DNA of 64,000 bases from Clostridium ragsdalei P11 (lineage in GTDB: Bacteria; Bacillota; Clostridia; Clostridiales; Clostridiaceae). The translations under genes were made by a program, and so were the position numbers. Where the stretch lies: the NCBI RefSeq assembly GCF_001675165.1, contig NZ_LROS01000077.1:62001-126000 (forward strand), given 5' to 3'. The notes beneath the pieces were generated by a model. The model was not told the DNA's origin and did not search any database. It saw only the letters and a program-made list of their open reading frames with translations. Shown here piece by piece: positions 44,630 through 53,801 of the stretch; positions within the stretch are counted from its first letter, which is position 1, and each line of letters opens with the position of its first letter.

Positions 44630-46387
44630 CTAGTTATCTAATACTTGAAATTTCATTTCTGTAACATTAGGTTTTAATTTGTTTCCTGATATATCCTGTA
44701 TATTATACTTACCATTGCTTAGAACTGTAATGGTATATATTTCTCCAGGGGTATAGCCATTAGAAGGTGGATTTATCACTATAGTATCAGGGCCTTCAAA
44801 AGTAAAGGAAACATTTGCGTATTTTTTGCTGCTGTCAGTAACACTAATATTGTCTGTCATGGTCATATCTATGTCATTTAAAACTGTATCGTCTTTGTTT
44901 GAAAGAGTGTGTCTTCCATCTATGGCTTTAGAAAATTTTATCTTCCAGGTTTTAAAAGGATTATTTATAGCAGTGCTTGGTATGGATTTTATACCTGGAT
45001 TTTTTATTATATTACATTTGCCATCTTTTACAGCAAGGGAACAGCCGTCATTAAAACCGGAGGCACTATCAAAATCATAAGAGATAAAAGTGGAGCCGAG
45101 TCTGTCAATGTAACCCCATTTTATATACTCTTTCTTAAGCTCTGAATCATCAGAACTTTCAACAGAAGAAGAACCAGTATTTTTCTTTACCGCAGCATAT
45201 CCTTCATTAAAATCTGAAGCATTTTCAAATATAGGATCTATCACCACATCACCTTTGGAGTTTATAAATCCATATTTTCCATTCTTATCTATTCTTGCCA
45301 TACCGTCCTTGAAAGCATATACTTTGTCAAATTGAGATTCGTGAGTTAGTTCTCCTTTAGTATCTATGAAACCATACTGATCCTGGGAACATACAATAGC
45401 TTTTCCTTCCTGAAAAGTGTCTATCCAGCTAAATTGAGGATGAACAATTATTTTACCTGTAGGGTCAATAAGACCATATTGGCCGTTTTGGACTATTTGA
45501 CACATTCCATCATCTGCAGGTATTATGCTGTCATAATTTAAATCTAGAATCAAGTTCCCTTTTTTATCTATGGCACCACGTTTGTCTCCACTTGATACTT
45601 TTATTAAATTACTGTTTAAATATGATATGTCAGTGTATTTAGGTTCTAAAACTATTTTTCCACTCATATCTGAAAGACCCCAGTGTTTATCCTTTTTAAC
45701 AGGAATAAGTCCTAGAATAGGAGATTTTAATTCATCAAAATTAAAGGATTTGAAATTACCGGATTTGTCTATAAGTCCCCAGGTACTTACTTCTTCCACA
45801 GCAGCATATCCATCGTTAAAATCATAGGCATTGGCATAATTACATCCAGAAAGTAAAGTGCCGTCACTTTTTAAAAATCCATAACTACTGCCTTTTCTAA
45901 CTCTCATAAGTCCGTTATAGAATCCATAAACTGCATCGTACTGTGGTTCAGTTACAATTTTCCCGGAACTATTTATTAAACCCCATTTGGAATTTTGTTT
46001 TACAGCAGCTAGTCCATTTGTGAAGAAGTTTGAAACTTCTTCAAATTGTGGCTCTACGACAATGGATCCATTTTCATTGACAAATCCAAATTTAGAACCC
46101 TTGGCAACTTTTGCATACCCGTTTTTAAAGGAAGATATGGAGGTGAATTCCGCTGGTAGTTTTATACTACCATCTTTACTAATCAACCCATAAAAATTGT
46201 TATTTTGAAATTTCGCAAGGTTTCCTTCAAAGGCATATACATTGGCACAGGACATGTTCAAATCCGTAATTGAATAATTTAAGTTGTTTGATGCTGACAC
46301 TTTTGGCGAGTTTAAAGTAAATCCAGTGCTAGATAAGAGTATAAAAGTGAATATTAAGCTTAAATATTTTTTAGAGACTTTTTTCAA
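44630..46387 (-). CDS. Secreted WG-repeat protein with Ig-like C-terminus
   Basis: A 585-residue exported protein. A signal peptide (about 1-32, ending SPKVSA) is followed by about ten tandem WG beta-repeats, each near 40 residues with the pattern KWGLINSSGKIVTEPQYDAV or KYGFINSKGDVVIDPIFENA. The last 110 residues (PSNGYTPGEIYTITVL) look like an SbsA/Big-5-type Ig domain, similar to those in the S-layer-like proteins. It is probably a surface protein binding wall or other surface components; no enzyme motif is present. The start is TTG after AAGGAGG. It converges on the lipoprotein gene. Confidence 0.85.
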   Translation of the reverse strand: MKKVSKKYLSLIFTFILLSSTGFTLNSPKVSASNNLNYSITDLNMSCANVYAFEGNLAKFQNNNFYGLISKDGSIKLPAEFTSISSFKNGYAKVAKGSKFGFVNENGSIVVEPQFEEVSNFFTNGLAAVKQNSKWGLINSSGKIVTEPQYDAVYGFYNGLMRVRKGSSYGFLKSDGTLLSGCNYANAYDFNDGYAAVEEVSTWGLIDKSGNFKSFNFDELKSPILGLIPVKKDKHWGLSDMSGKIVLEPKYTDISYLNSNLIKVSSGDKRGAIDKKGNLILDLNYDSIIPADDGMCQIVQNGQYGLIDPTGKIIVHPQFSWIDTFQEGKAIVCSQDQYGFIDTKGELTHESQFDKVYAFKDGMARIDKNGKYGFINSKGDVVIDPIFENASDFNEGYAAVKKNTGSSSVESSDDSELKKEYIKWGYIDRLGSTFISYDFDSASGFNDGCSLAVKDGKCNIIKNPGIKSIPSTAINNPFKTWKIKFSKAIDGRHTLSNKDDTVLNDIDMTMTDNISVTDSSKKYANVSFTFEGPDTIVINPPSNGYTPGEIYTITVLSNGKYNIQDISGNKLKPNVTEMKFQVLDN

Positions 46388-46623
46388 AGTTCTTTCCTCC
46401 TTAAATATATTTTTAGCTTATTATACCATTTATATTATGGTATTAAAATTAAGATCAATAAAATTTATCCGCTTGCAATTTACTTATGGAAAAGTTACCA
46501 TAGTTTTACTAGTAATTGAAAATTGACAACTTAAAATGGTAATGATATATTTAACTAAGATATTATTAAAATGAATAAAAACTATTTAATATATGATTTA
46601 TTATATGAATTTGGAGGTATAAT

Positions 46624-47496
46624 ATGGTTAAAAAAGCACAGAAAAATAGGGCACAGGGCGGTGAAGAATATGTTTCAACAGTTCTTTCACTTTTAGATGA
46701 AGAAGAAAATGTAGTTTCAGATGTGCAAAAAGAGATTTTTGAAGATGAAATAAAAGAATTGCCACCTATAAAAGAGGGACAACTTAATGTATCAGGTATA
46801 TATGCTTATGATGTAGGAGACAAGCTTGAAGTTAAAATATATGTAAGAAATGGTCTTTCAGATAAATTGAATTTAAAGAGGATACCTTTTGTAATTAAGA
46901 ACTCTAAAGGAGATATTCTGGCAGCACAGCAATTCAATTTAGCTTGTCTTGGAGAACTGCCACCTCATTCTGCAAGACCTATAAAACTTTATTTTGACAA
47001 AAAAAATGTTAAAGTAGACAAGATACCTCAGGATGACTGGCAGGTTGCCTTAAATGGAGAATTTAATGTTAGCTCTACTGTAAGACCTATATATGAAGGC
47101 CTTCCTGAAGGAATAAGCGATGAAGACAAGCTGGTTTTTAATAAGTTTTTAGCTGAACTTCCTGAAATGGAAGAAGGAGAGTTTAGTATATCAACTTTTA
47201 GCATTGGAATTCAAACAAATGGGAATATTTTAGTAACTGCTGTTATGAGAAATGCTTCAAATCAGCCTATTACTATAAGCAAAATGCCTATGACTGTACT
47301 GGATGCTAAGAAGAGAGCTGTTAAATCTGAAAGTTTTGAATTGAAAGATTTTACAGTAAGTCCTTATAGGGCAAAGATATGTAATTTTGCATTTCCTACA
47401 GATGTACATCCAGAACAAAATCAAGCTCTAGATGGATGGTCTGTGGCATATAAGCTGGTTAAGATAAACGGTAAGGTCAATGTAAAAAGAAAATAA
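46624..47496 (+). CDS. SLAP-domain protein, two repeats
   Basis: A 290-residue protein with no signal peptide. After a polar N-terminus it carries two related domains of about 100 residues: one begins EGQLNVSGIYAYDVGDKLEV, the second EGEFSISTFSIGIQTNGNIL. Each continues with a MP/IPF segment and ends in DDWQVAL or DGWSVAY. This matches the SLAP duplication found in Firmicutes proteins tied to S-layer or accessory Sec systems. No secA2 is nearby. Its position among CWB2 genes suggests a role in surface protein assembly. The ATG follows GGAGG. The 236-base gap upstream shows no other feature. Confidence 0.65.
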   Translation: MVKKAQKNRAQGGEEYVSTVLSLLDEEENVVSDVQKEIFEDEIKELPPIKEGQLNVSGIYAYDVGDKLEVKIYVRNGLSDKLNLKRIPFVIKNSKGDILAAQQFNLACLGELPPHSARPIKLYFDKKNVKVDKIPQDDWQVALNGEFNVSSTVRPIYEGLPEGISDEDKLVFNKFLAELPEMEEGEFSISTFSIGIQTNGNILVTAVMRNASNQPITISKMPMTVLDAKKRAVKSESFELKDFTVSPYRAKICNFAFPTDVHPEQNQALDGWSVAYKLVKINGKVNVKRK

Positions 47497-47510
47497 TTTT
47501 TACATTGACC
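47475..47510 (+). terminator. Perfect inverted repeat spanning the SLAP gene stop
   Basis: GGTCAATGTAAAAA pairs perfectly with TTTTTACATTGACC around the stop codon. No T run follows, so it could be a weak terminator or a 3'-end stabiliser that folds only when ribosomes leave. Confidence 0.6.
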
Positions 47511-47682
47511 TATAGAAAATTGTAAATTGTACGAATATAAATATGTGTATAATTTTTGCATAACATTCAAAAAATATATATTTGAACTATAATGTATATG
47601 TAACAAATTGTAAAGTAATGAATTACTCAATGTTGTGTTAAATAATTTATGAAGAAATATATAATAATTGGAGGGATTATTT

Positions 47683-49479
47683 ATGCAGAAAAAGAGCAAA
47701 AAGGTTCTGTCAGCCTGCAGTATAGCATCTTTACTTGTGACGACTACGGCAGTTTCCACAGGCGTAAAGGCTGCAGATTCTGGTGTGAACAGAGTAGGTG
47801 GGGCTAACAGATATGCAACAGCTGCAAAGGTGGCTCAATCAGGATGGAGCTCATCAGATTATGCAATAGTGGCAAATGGAGAAGGTTATGCAGATGCACT
47901 TTGTGCTACACCTCTTGCAAAAGCTAATAATGCGCCAGTGCTTTTGACTACAGGTGACAGCAGTAATACTTTAGAGCAAAATACATTAGACGAGCTTGAA
48001 AGATTAAAAGTAAAACATGTAATTGTAATTGGAGGAGCAGGAGTAGTACCTGACAGCGTTTTAAATAGCATAAAAGGAAAAGTAACTGATGTAGAAAGAA
48101 TAGGTGGACAAGACAGATATGAAACTTCTGCAAAGATAGCAGAAAAGCTTGGAACACCTACAAAGGCAGTTATTGCCAGCGGCGAAGGCTATGCAGATGC
48201 CCTTTCAGCAGGTCCTGCTGCAGCTATAAATGGAATGCCTATACTTTTAAGTAGAGCAGGTAGTTTACCAGATACAATATCAAACTATCTTAAAGCACAT
48301 TCACAAATAACTCAAACTTATGTAATAGGTGGTACAGCTTCTATAGGTGATTCTATTTTAAATTCACTTCCATCAGCAAAAAGATTGGGTGGACAAACTA
48401 GATTTGATACAAATGTAGCTGTACTCAGAGAATTTGCTTCAAGTTTTAATTTCAGCAATATCTATGCAGCTCTTGGAGAAGGATCTTTAGGTAACGAATT
48501 TGCAGATGCACTTACAGGTGGAGCACTTGCTGCTAAACTAAGGAACCCTCTTGTAATAACAGGAAAGACAATAAGCTCTGCTACTTCAAGCTTCCTTAAG
48601 GAAAAGGGATTTACAAATAGTACTCTTACGGTATTAGGAGGAACAGCTAATATACCTGATTCAGTTGCCAGTGACATTAAAGGTGATATGGGAAGCTCAT
48701 CAACACCAAACAATGGTGGAAGCAGCGGTGGATCAAGCAGTAGTAGTGGAACAAATGTAACTTTTGACCGTGTAAAATCAAATACAAATTATACAGATGT
48801 AGTAAGTAGATTAAATGGTGGAAACCTTACAAATAAATATTTTACAATAGTAGACGATAAAGATAATGCTATAAATGTAGAGTTGAAACAAAATTATACA
48901 ACTGCTAAAGAAATATTTGATAAAGCACAGGCAAAATATAATGAAACAAAAAATATTAATACTGATCAAATAGCAAAAGATGTTGAAGAATTTAACAAGA
49001 AATTAACTAGTGCATACAGCAGTTTAAATGGAAATAATGGAATTAAAGCAAATGATAAAAACTTGCAGGATATAATAAAAAATTCAGGATCCAAGTACAT
49101 TAATCCAGCAGATGGAACTTTGGAAGCAAGTGCAATTGTAGATGAAATAAATAAAAAAGCAGGAACTTATACAGGAGATGAAGATGCGTTTAAAGACTTT
49201 AAAGCTGACTTAACAAATAAAGTAACAACTTATTTCAAAAATCACCCATCAAAAAATTCAGAAACTGTTACAGTAACTGCTGCTGGATATGAAATAAATA
49301 GGGTACAAAAAGGCAGTGATCAGTTGTATAGTGCCAATTCTACACCAGAAAAAGCTGCACAAGATTTAATTGATTTTGTACTACCTAGCACTAATGCTAC
49401 AGGAAACTACTATATATACTTAAATAACGGAGATTATATTTTAGTAAATGTTGCACTTCAAAGTAGTAGCCAGGTATAA
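47683..49479 (+). CDS. CWB2 protein with unknown C-terminal region
   Basis: A 598-residue exported protein. A signal peptide (about 1-30, ending GVKAAD) is followed by three CWB2 modules (NGEGYADALCATPLAKANNAP with VIVIGGAGVVP, SGEGYADALSAGPAAA with TYVIGGTASIG, FADALTGGALAAKLRNPLVI with LTVLGGTANIP). A Ser/Gly-rich linker (GGSSGGSSSSSG) leads to a 240-residue domain of mixed helices and strands that I do not recognise. The ATG follows GGAGGG. A terminator follows. It and the next gene share the same module order but have different C-termini. Confidence 0.88.
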   Translation: MQKKSKKVLSACSIASLLVTTTAVSTGVKAADSGVNRVGGANRYATAAKVAQSGWSSSDYAIVANGEGYADALCATPLAKANNAPVLLTTGDSSNTLEQNTLDELERLKVKHVIVIGGAGVVPDSVLNSIKGKVTDVERIGGQDRYETSAKIAEKLGTPTKAVIASGEGYADALSAGPAAAINGMPILLSRAGSLPDTISNYLKAHSQITQTYVIGGTASIGDSILNSLPSAKRLGGQTRFDTNVAVLREFASSFNFSNIYAALGEGSLGNEFADALTGGALAAKLRNPLVITGKTISSATSSFLKEKGFTNSTLTVLGGTANIPDSVASDIKGDMGSSSTPNNGGSSGGSSSSSGTNVTFDRVKSNTNYTDVVSRLNGGNLTNKYFTIVDDKDNAINVELKQNYTTAKEIFDKAQAKYNETKNINTDQIAKDVEEFNKKLTSAYSSLNGNNGIKANDKNLQDIIKNSGSKYINPADGTLEASAIVDEINKKAGTYTGDEDAFKDFKADLTNKVTTYFKNHPSKNSETVTVTAAGYEINRVQKGSDQLYSANSTPEKAAQDLIDFVLPSTNATGNYYIYLNNGDYILVNVALQSSSQV

Positions 49480-49490
49480 AAACTGAAAAC

Positions 49491-49528
49491 TTTAATAAAA
49501 CTCAGGCCTAAAACCTGAGTTTTATTAA
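49491..49528 (+). terminator. Terminator between two CWB2 genes
   Basis: TTTAATAAAACTCAGG pairs with CCTGAGTTTTATTAA around a CCTAAAA loop. Confidence 0.88.
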
Positions 49529-49663
49529 TAAGTATAAATATAATAGAAAATCTTAAAATTACCACAACATGTAAAACAATAGTGGTAGACAAAATAAAGT
49601 TTAAGACTTACTATTAAATTGTGAATTGAATAATGAATTGTGCATTGAATAAGGGGGATACTT

Positions 49664-50998
49664 ATGTTACGAAGAAATAAAATAATTTCAAAATTAATAC
49701 TTGGTGTTTTTCTTGCGTCTTCTACAGTATTTGCTGCAGGGCAAAATGTGTTTGCAGCATCTAGTAGATTATGGGGACAAGATAGATATGCAACTTCTAC
49801 TGACGTATCTAAAAATAGTTGGGCATCTTCTGACTACGTAATACTTGCCAGTGGTGAAGGCTATGCAGATGCACTCTGTGCAGCACCTGTTGCAAAAAAA
49901 TACAATGCACCTATACTCTTGACTGGAAGCAAAGAGTTAAATGAAGGTGTGAAAAGCGAAATAACAAGACTTAAGGCAACTCATGTAATAGAAATAGGTG
50001 GAGAAGCCTCTATTTCAAGTGATATAGAAAATGAGTTGAAGTCCATGAAACTTAATGTACAGCGTTTAGGAGGACAAAATAGATTTGAAACTTCTGTAGT
50101 TGTGGCAAATTCTCTGGAGAATGTTACTAAAGTAGTTGTAACTTCAGGATATGGATTTGCAGATGCCCTGTCCATTGCACCTATAGCTGCAGAGCAGGGT
50201 ATGCCTATACTTTTGACGGGAAAGGACTCACTGTCTGATGCTGTACAGAATTATATAAATCAGAATAAGGGTTCTATAAAGAACTCCTATGTAATAGGTG
50301 GACAAGGAGTTATAAGCGACAGTGCTATTTCAGGACTGCCTGCAGTTGCTAGAATAAGCGGTCAAAATAGATTTGATACCAATGTAAAGGTATTGTCTTA
50401 TTTTAAAAGTAGTATTGACTTTAGTAATTTATACGTAGTTAAAGCAGATGGGCCTACTGGAAATGAATTTGCAGATGCTCTTTCTGGATCTGCAGCTGCA
50501 GCTAAAACATCTTCACCTATAATTTTGACTTACAACACACTTTATTCTGGAATGGAAGACTTTATAAAATCAAATGTGCCTAAAACTGCAAGTGTTACAG
50601 CTATTGGTGGAACTGGAGCAGTTCCTGATAGTTTGGTAAATACCATGGATCAGGTTGTGTCTGGAACCAGTACACAAAATCCTTTGCCAAGTGGAGGAGG
50701 GTCATCTTCTTCTGATGATGCCAATTTGATTTCAGTATTGAGTAAACTTAAATCTATGGATACTTCTAAATTAGACACTAACCAAAAGACTATAGTTTCA
50801 GATATTATAACTGCCTTAGACAAATACGAGGCAGATTCAAATTATAACTATAATACAGACGCTCAGAATGTAAAACAACTTTATAATAACCTTACACATG
50901 ATGAAAAGAGCAGCCTTCAGACTGCTGTGGTAAATGCAGGGGTAAGTATTTCAGAAGGCATTACACTTGCTAGTAAATTTGGATTATATCAGAAATAA
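49664..50998 (+). CDS. CWB2 protein with small helical C-terminal module
   Basis: A 444-residue exported protein. A signal peptide (about 1-32) is followed by three CWB2 modules (SGEGYADALCAAPVAKKYNAP with VIEIGGEASIS, SGYGFADALSIAPIAA with YVIGGQGVIS, FADALSGSAAAAKTSSPIIL with VTAIGGTGAVP). A short Ser/Gly linker is followed by an 85-residue helical module (NYNYNTDAQNVKQLYNNLTH) that recurs at the end of the next gene's product. A TGTGAATTG/GTGCATTG tract lies just before its AAGGGGG site. Confidence 0.88.
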   Translation: MLRRNKIISKLILGVFLASSTVFAAGQNVFAASSRLWGQDRYATSTDVSKNSWASSDYVILASGEGYADALCAAPVAKKYNAPILLTGSKELNEGVKSEITRLKATHVIEIGGEASISSDIENELKSMKLNVQRLGGQNRFETSVVVANSLENVTKVVVTSGYGFADALSIAPIAAEQGMPILLTGKDSLSDAVQNYINQNKGSIKNSYVIGGQGVISDSAISGLPAVARISGQNRFDTNVKVLSYFKSSIDFSNLYVVKADGPTGNEFADALSGSAAAAKTSSPIILTYNTLYSGMEDFIKSNVPKTASVTAIGGTGAVPDSLVNTMDQVVSGTSTQNPLPSGGGSSSSDDANLISVLSKLKSMDTSKLDTNQKTIVSDIITALDKYEADSNYNYNTDAQNVKQLYNNLTHDEKSSLQTAVVNAGVSISEGITLASKFGLYQK

Positions 50999-51135
50999 AT
51001 TTGGATTATAAAGTTTTAATTTACATCAATTAAATAAAATTCTTTTGTAAATAAGTTATCTTTAAATATGTTATAATAAGTGATGTATTTAAGGATAACT
51101 TATTAAATCATTTTTAAATTTTAGGAGAAAACAGT

Positions 51136-52179
51136 ATGGGTAAATTGAAAAGTAGAAAAAAACCGGTGATTTTAATTATAATTGCCTTATTGGTTGTGGC
51201 AGTAGTAGTCTTTGCCAAACTTGTTTTTTGGAATTCGTCCTACAGTTCACCTAAATATAAGTTTTCAGCGGATCTTTTGACAAAAGTATTAAAAGCTCAG
51301 GAGAGCGGTGGAACTGCAGAACTTTCAAAAGATGAGGTAAATGGAGTTATATCCCTTTATTTTAAGCAGTATAAAACTAGTGACCTTGTAGTAAAGTCAG
51401 TGGAAGCAGATTTTAAAGACGATAAGATGGTATTTTTTGCACCTGTTACCTATAAAAATTTTAATCTATTGTTGTCATCTCAAGGGGATGTTTCTTTTGA
51501 AAAGGGAAAGATAATATATAACCCTGAATACTTTAAGTTAGGTAAGATTACTTTACCAAAGTCCTATGTATTAAAGAAATTACAACCTAAGTTGAAAAAT
51601 GGAGTATCCCTTGAAGGAGATTCCATAACTATTAGTACTAGTGGACTTCCAATAAGCATTAAGAATATAAATGTAAAAGATCAGAAACTTTTAGTAACTC
51701 TTGAAAAGAAACAGCTTAATATTGAAGATATGCTTAAAGGTAAAATAAGTAGTTCATTACAAAATTTTATAAAAAATTTTTCTAATGTAAAGAATTTAGA
51801 TTCCTCTACGAAAACTAATAATGGAAATGCAGATACGAAAATAGAGGATAGCAGTGATCAATCAAGCAGTAGTAATACAGGCAGCAGCAAAACCCCTGTA
51901 TCACAGGAAAGACAACAGGCCTTAAATAGGTTATCAAGTGGTCTTAATGCGGCTTCAGGTGCTGTAAGTACGGGAGGACAAAAAGCAGTTATATCACAGA
52001 TGGCGTCTATCGTAAATAATATGAAAGATTCTTCATACAATCCTTATTCCGCAGAAGGTAGCGTTAGAGCTGCCTATAATAAATTGTCTTCTCAAGAAAA
52101 AGCTGAACTAAAAGCTGCTATAGGTTCTAATGTAGACTCATCTGCTGTAAGTATATTAAGTAGTATGATAGGAAATTAA
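51136..52179 (+). CDS. Membrane-anchored protein sharing a C-terminal module with the upstream CWB2 protein
   Basis: A 347-residue protein. One N-terminal membrane helix (about 10-30) leaves the rest outside. The middle domain (about 40-200) has alternating strands and a weak resemblance to the YpmS/DUF2140 type (ILIIIALLVV anchor, LPKSYVLKKLQPKL, LPISIKNINVKDQKL). A Ser/Asn linker leads to a helical C-terminal module (SYNPYSAEGSVRAAYNKLSS, then EKAELKAAIG) clearly similar to the end of the preceding CWB2 protein. It starts 137 bases after that gene with its own TAGGAG site and lies 30 bases before the Wzz-like gene. Function unknown. Confidence 0.75.
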   Translation: MGKLKSRKKPVILIIIALLVVAVVVFAKLVFWNSSYSSPKYKFSADLLTKVLKAQESGGTAELSKDEVNGVISLYFKQYKTSDLVVKSVEADFKDDKMVFFAPVTYKNFNLLLSSQGDVSFEKGKIIYNPEYFKLGKITLPKSYVLKKLQPKLKNGVSLEGDSITISTSGLPISIKNINVKDQKLLVTLEKKQLNIEDMLKGKISSSLQNFIKNFSNVKNLDSSTKTNNGNADTKIEDSSDQSSSSNTGSSKTPVSQERQQALNRLSSGLNAASGAVSTGGQKAVISQMASIVNNMKDSSYNPYSAEGSVRAAYNKLSSQEKAELKAAIGSNVDSSAVSILSSMIGN

Positions 52180-52209
52180 TTTACGCCAAATTCAAGGAGG
52201 AATATCTTA

Positions 52210-52893
52210 ATGGAAGAAGAAACAACGCTAGATCTTAGAGACTTTTATTATATATTGAAAAAGAGACTTAAACTCATAGTACTAGTAACGATAGCTTGCA
52301 CTTTACTGGCTGGAATTTTAAGCTTTTTTGTAATAAAACCAACTTACCAAGCAGGAACTACTATAATAGTTGGAAAACCTCAAAACACCCAAAAATCTAA
52401 TACCCAATATAATGATGTTATGATGTATCAAAATTTGGTAAAGACCTATGCACAAATTGCAGGATCAAATGCTGTTATGGAAAGTGCTTCTAATAAGATG
52501 AATGGCTCCGTAAGTGCAGGTCAACTTAAAAATATTATTACAGTTACACCACAGCAGGGTACACAAATTTTAGAAATAAAAGGACAGAGCAAAGATCCAT
52601 CCCAGGCTGTAAATATGGTAAATGCAGTATCAAATTCTTTTATAGCTGAGTCCAAAAGAGTATTTCCAACAGGTGGAGACATACAGATTATGGATAAACC
52701 TCAATTCCCAGATAAACCGGTAAAGCCTAAAAAAGTGCTTAATATGGCAATTGCATTCCTTATTGGACTCATGGGATCTATTGGATTTTGTTTTATGCTG
52801 GAATACATGGACAATACTATAAAGACAGAAGAAGATGTAAATAAAACTTTGGGAATGCCTGTAATAGGGATAATACCAAAAGGCAACATGTAA
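52210..52893 (+). CDS. Wzz/CapA-type polysaccharide chain-length protein
   Basis: A 227-residue membrane protein with two helices (about 17-42 and 178-198) flanking an outer domain. It opens with the Wzz signature LDLRDFYYILKKRLKLIVL and has the Pro-rich KPQFPDKPVKPKK before TM2. In Gram-positive systems such proteins activate the separate tyrosine kinase, here encoded two genes downstream. It controls export or chain length of a surface polysaccharide. The AAGGAGG site is strong. Confidence 0.92.
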   Translation: MEEETTLDLRDFYYILKKRLKLIVLVTIACTLLAGILSFFVIKPTYQAGTTIIVGKPQNTQKSNTQYNDVMMYQNLVKTYAQIAGSNAVMESASNKMNGSVSAGQLKNIITVTPQQGTQILEIKGQSKDPSQAVNMVNAVSNSFIAESKRVFPTGGDIQIMDKPQFPDKPVKPKKVLNMAIAFLIGLMGSIGFCFMLEYMDNTIKTEEDVNKTLGMPVIGIIPKGNM

Positions 52894-52976
52894 ATAATTA
52901 ATAATTAATAATTAATAATTAATAATTAATAGTTAATAGTTAGTTGAGAGTTGAGAGTTGAGAGTTGAAAGTTGTG
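52894..52976 (+). repeat. Heptameric tandem repeats upstream of the phosphatase gene
   Basis: First a run of AATTAAT-type heptamers (about five), then about four copies of GTTGAGA or GTTGAAA. It ends in GTGCATTGAAAAGGGG, which leads into the ribosome binding site of the next gene. The tracts are non-coding and could vary in length between strains. Confidence 0.8.
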
Positions 52977-52995
52977 CATTGAAAAGGGGTATAGC

Positions 52996-53763
52996 ATGAT
53001 AGATATACACAGTCATATACTTCCGGGTATAGATGATGGATCAAAATCCATGGAAGATACTATGAATATGCTTAGGCTTACAGAAGAAGATGGGGTGGAA
53101 ACTATAGCCGCAACCCCTCATTTTTATAAAGGATATTATGAAAACAGCTATAAAGATGTGCTTGAATTAGTAGACAAGGTGAGGAATGAAGCTAAGCAGG
53201 AGAATATATGTGTAAATATTGTTTCAGCCCAGGAAGTGTTTTTGGATAGGCATACTGTTGAAAACTTTAAGTCAGGGGAAATAGGATGTATTGAAGGAAC
53301 TAATTACATGTTGGTAGAGCTTCCAATGATGAATGTACCCAAAAATGCCCTGGATATTATATATGAACTTGAAATAAGAGGTGTGCATCCAATTTTAGCT
53401 CATCCTGAAAGGTATAAGTATATTATAGACACACCTTCTAAAATAAATGAATTTATGAATGAAAAATGTTTACTTCAAGTAAATACAGGAAGTGTTTTAG
53501 GTCTCTTTGGAAAAAAGGTAAAAAAAACTGCAGAACTTCTCATAGAAAGTGGAGTGTGCAGCTTTATAGCTTCAGATGCCCATTCTACAGGAGGAAGGTG
53601 CCCGGGTATCAGTAAAGCTTTAGAAGAAGCTTTACGATTTAACAAGGATATAGAAGAACAAGTACTAGATAATTGCAAAAAAATGCTGAAAAATGAAATA
53701 ATACAGCTGCCAGAGGAAAGAATAAAAGAGAGAAAGGGTATTTTTAGTTTCTTTAGAAGATAG
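52996..53763 (+). CDS. PHP-type protein tyrosine phosphatase (CpsB/YwqE)
   Basis: A 255-residue manganese-dependent phosphatase of the PHP fold. It dephosphorylates the BY-kinase encoded next and so controls polysaccharide synthesis. Metal-binding motifs are DIHSHILPGIDDG at the start, ATPHFYKGYY, AHPERYKYI and SDAHSTGGRCPG. The length fits CpsB/CapC/YwqE. The ATG follows AAGGGG; an in-frame upstream codon lies within the repeat tract and is unlikely. Confidence 0.93.
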   Translation: MIDIHSHILPGIDDGSKSMEDTMNMLRLTEEDGVETIAATPHFYKGYYENSYKDVLELVDKVRNEAKQENICVNIVSAQEVFLDRHTVENFKSGEIGCIEGTNYMLVELPMMNVPKNALDIIYELEIRGVHPILAHPERYKYIIDTPSKINEFMNEKCLLQVNTGSVLGLFGKKVKKTAELLIESGVCSFIASDAHSTGGRCPGISKALEEALRFNKDIEEQVLDNCKKMLKNEIIQLPEERIKERKGIFSFFRR

Positions 53764-53801
53764 ATAAAGGTACCATATGATAGATAAATGGAGTGAAGAC
53801 A

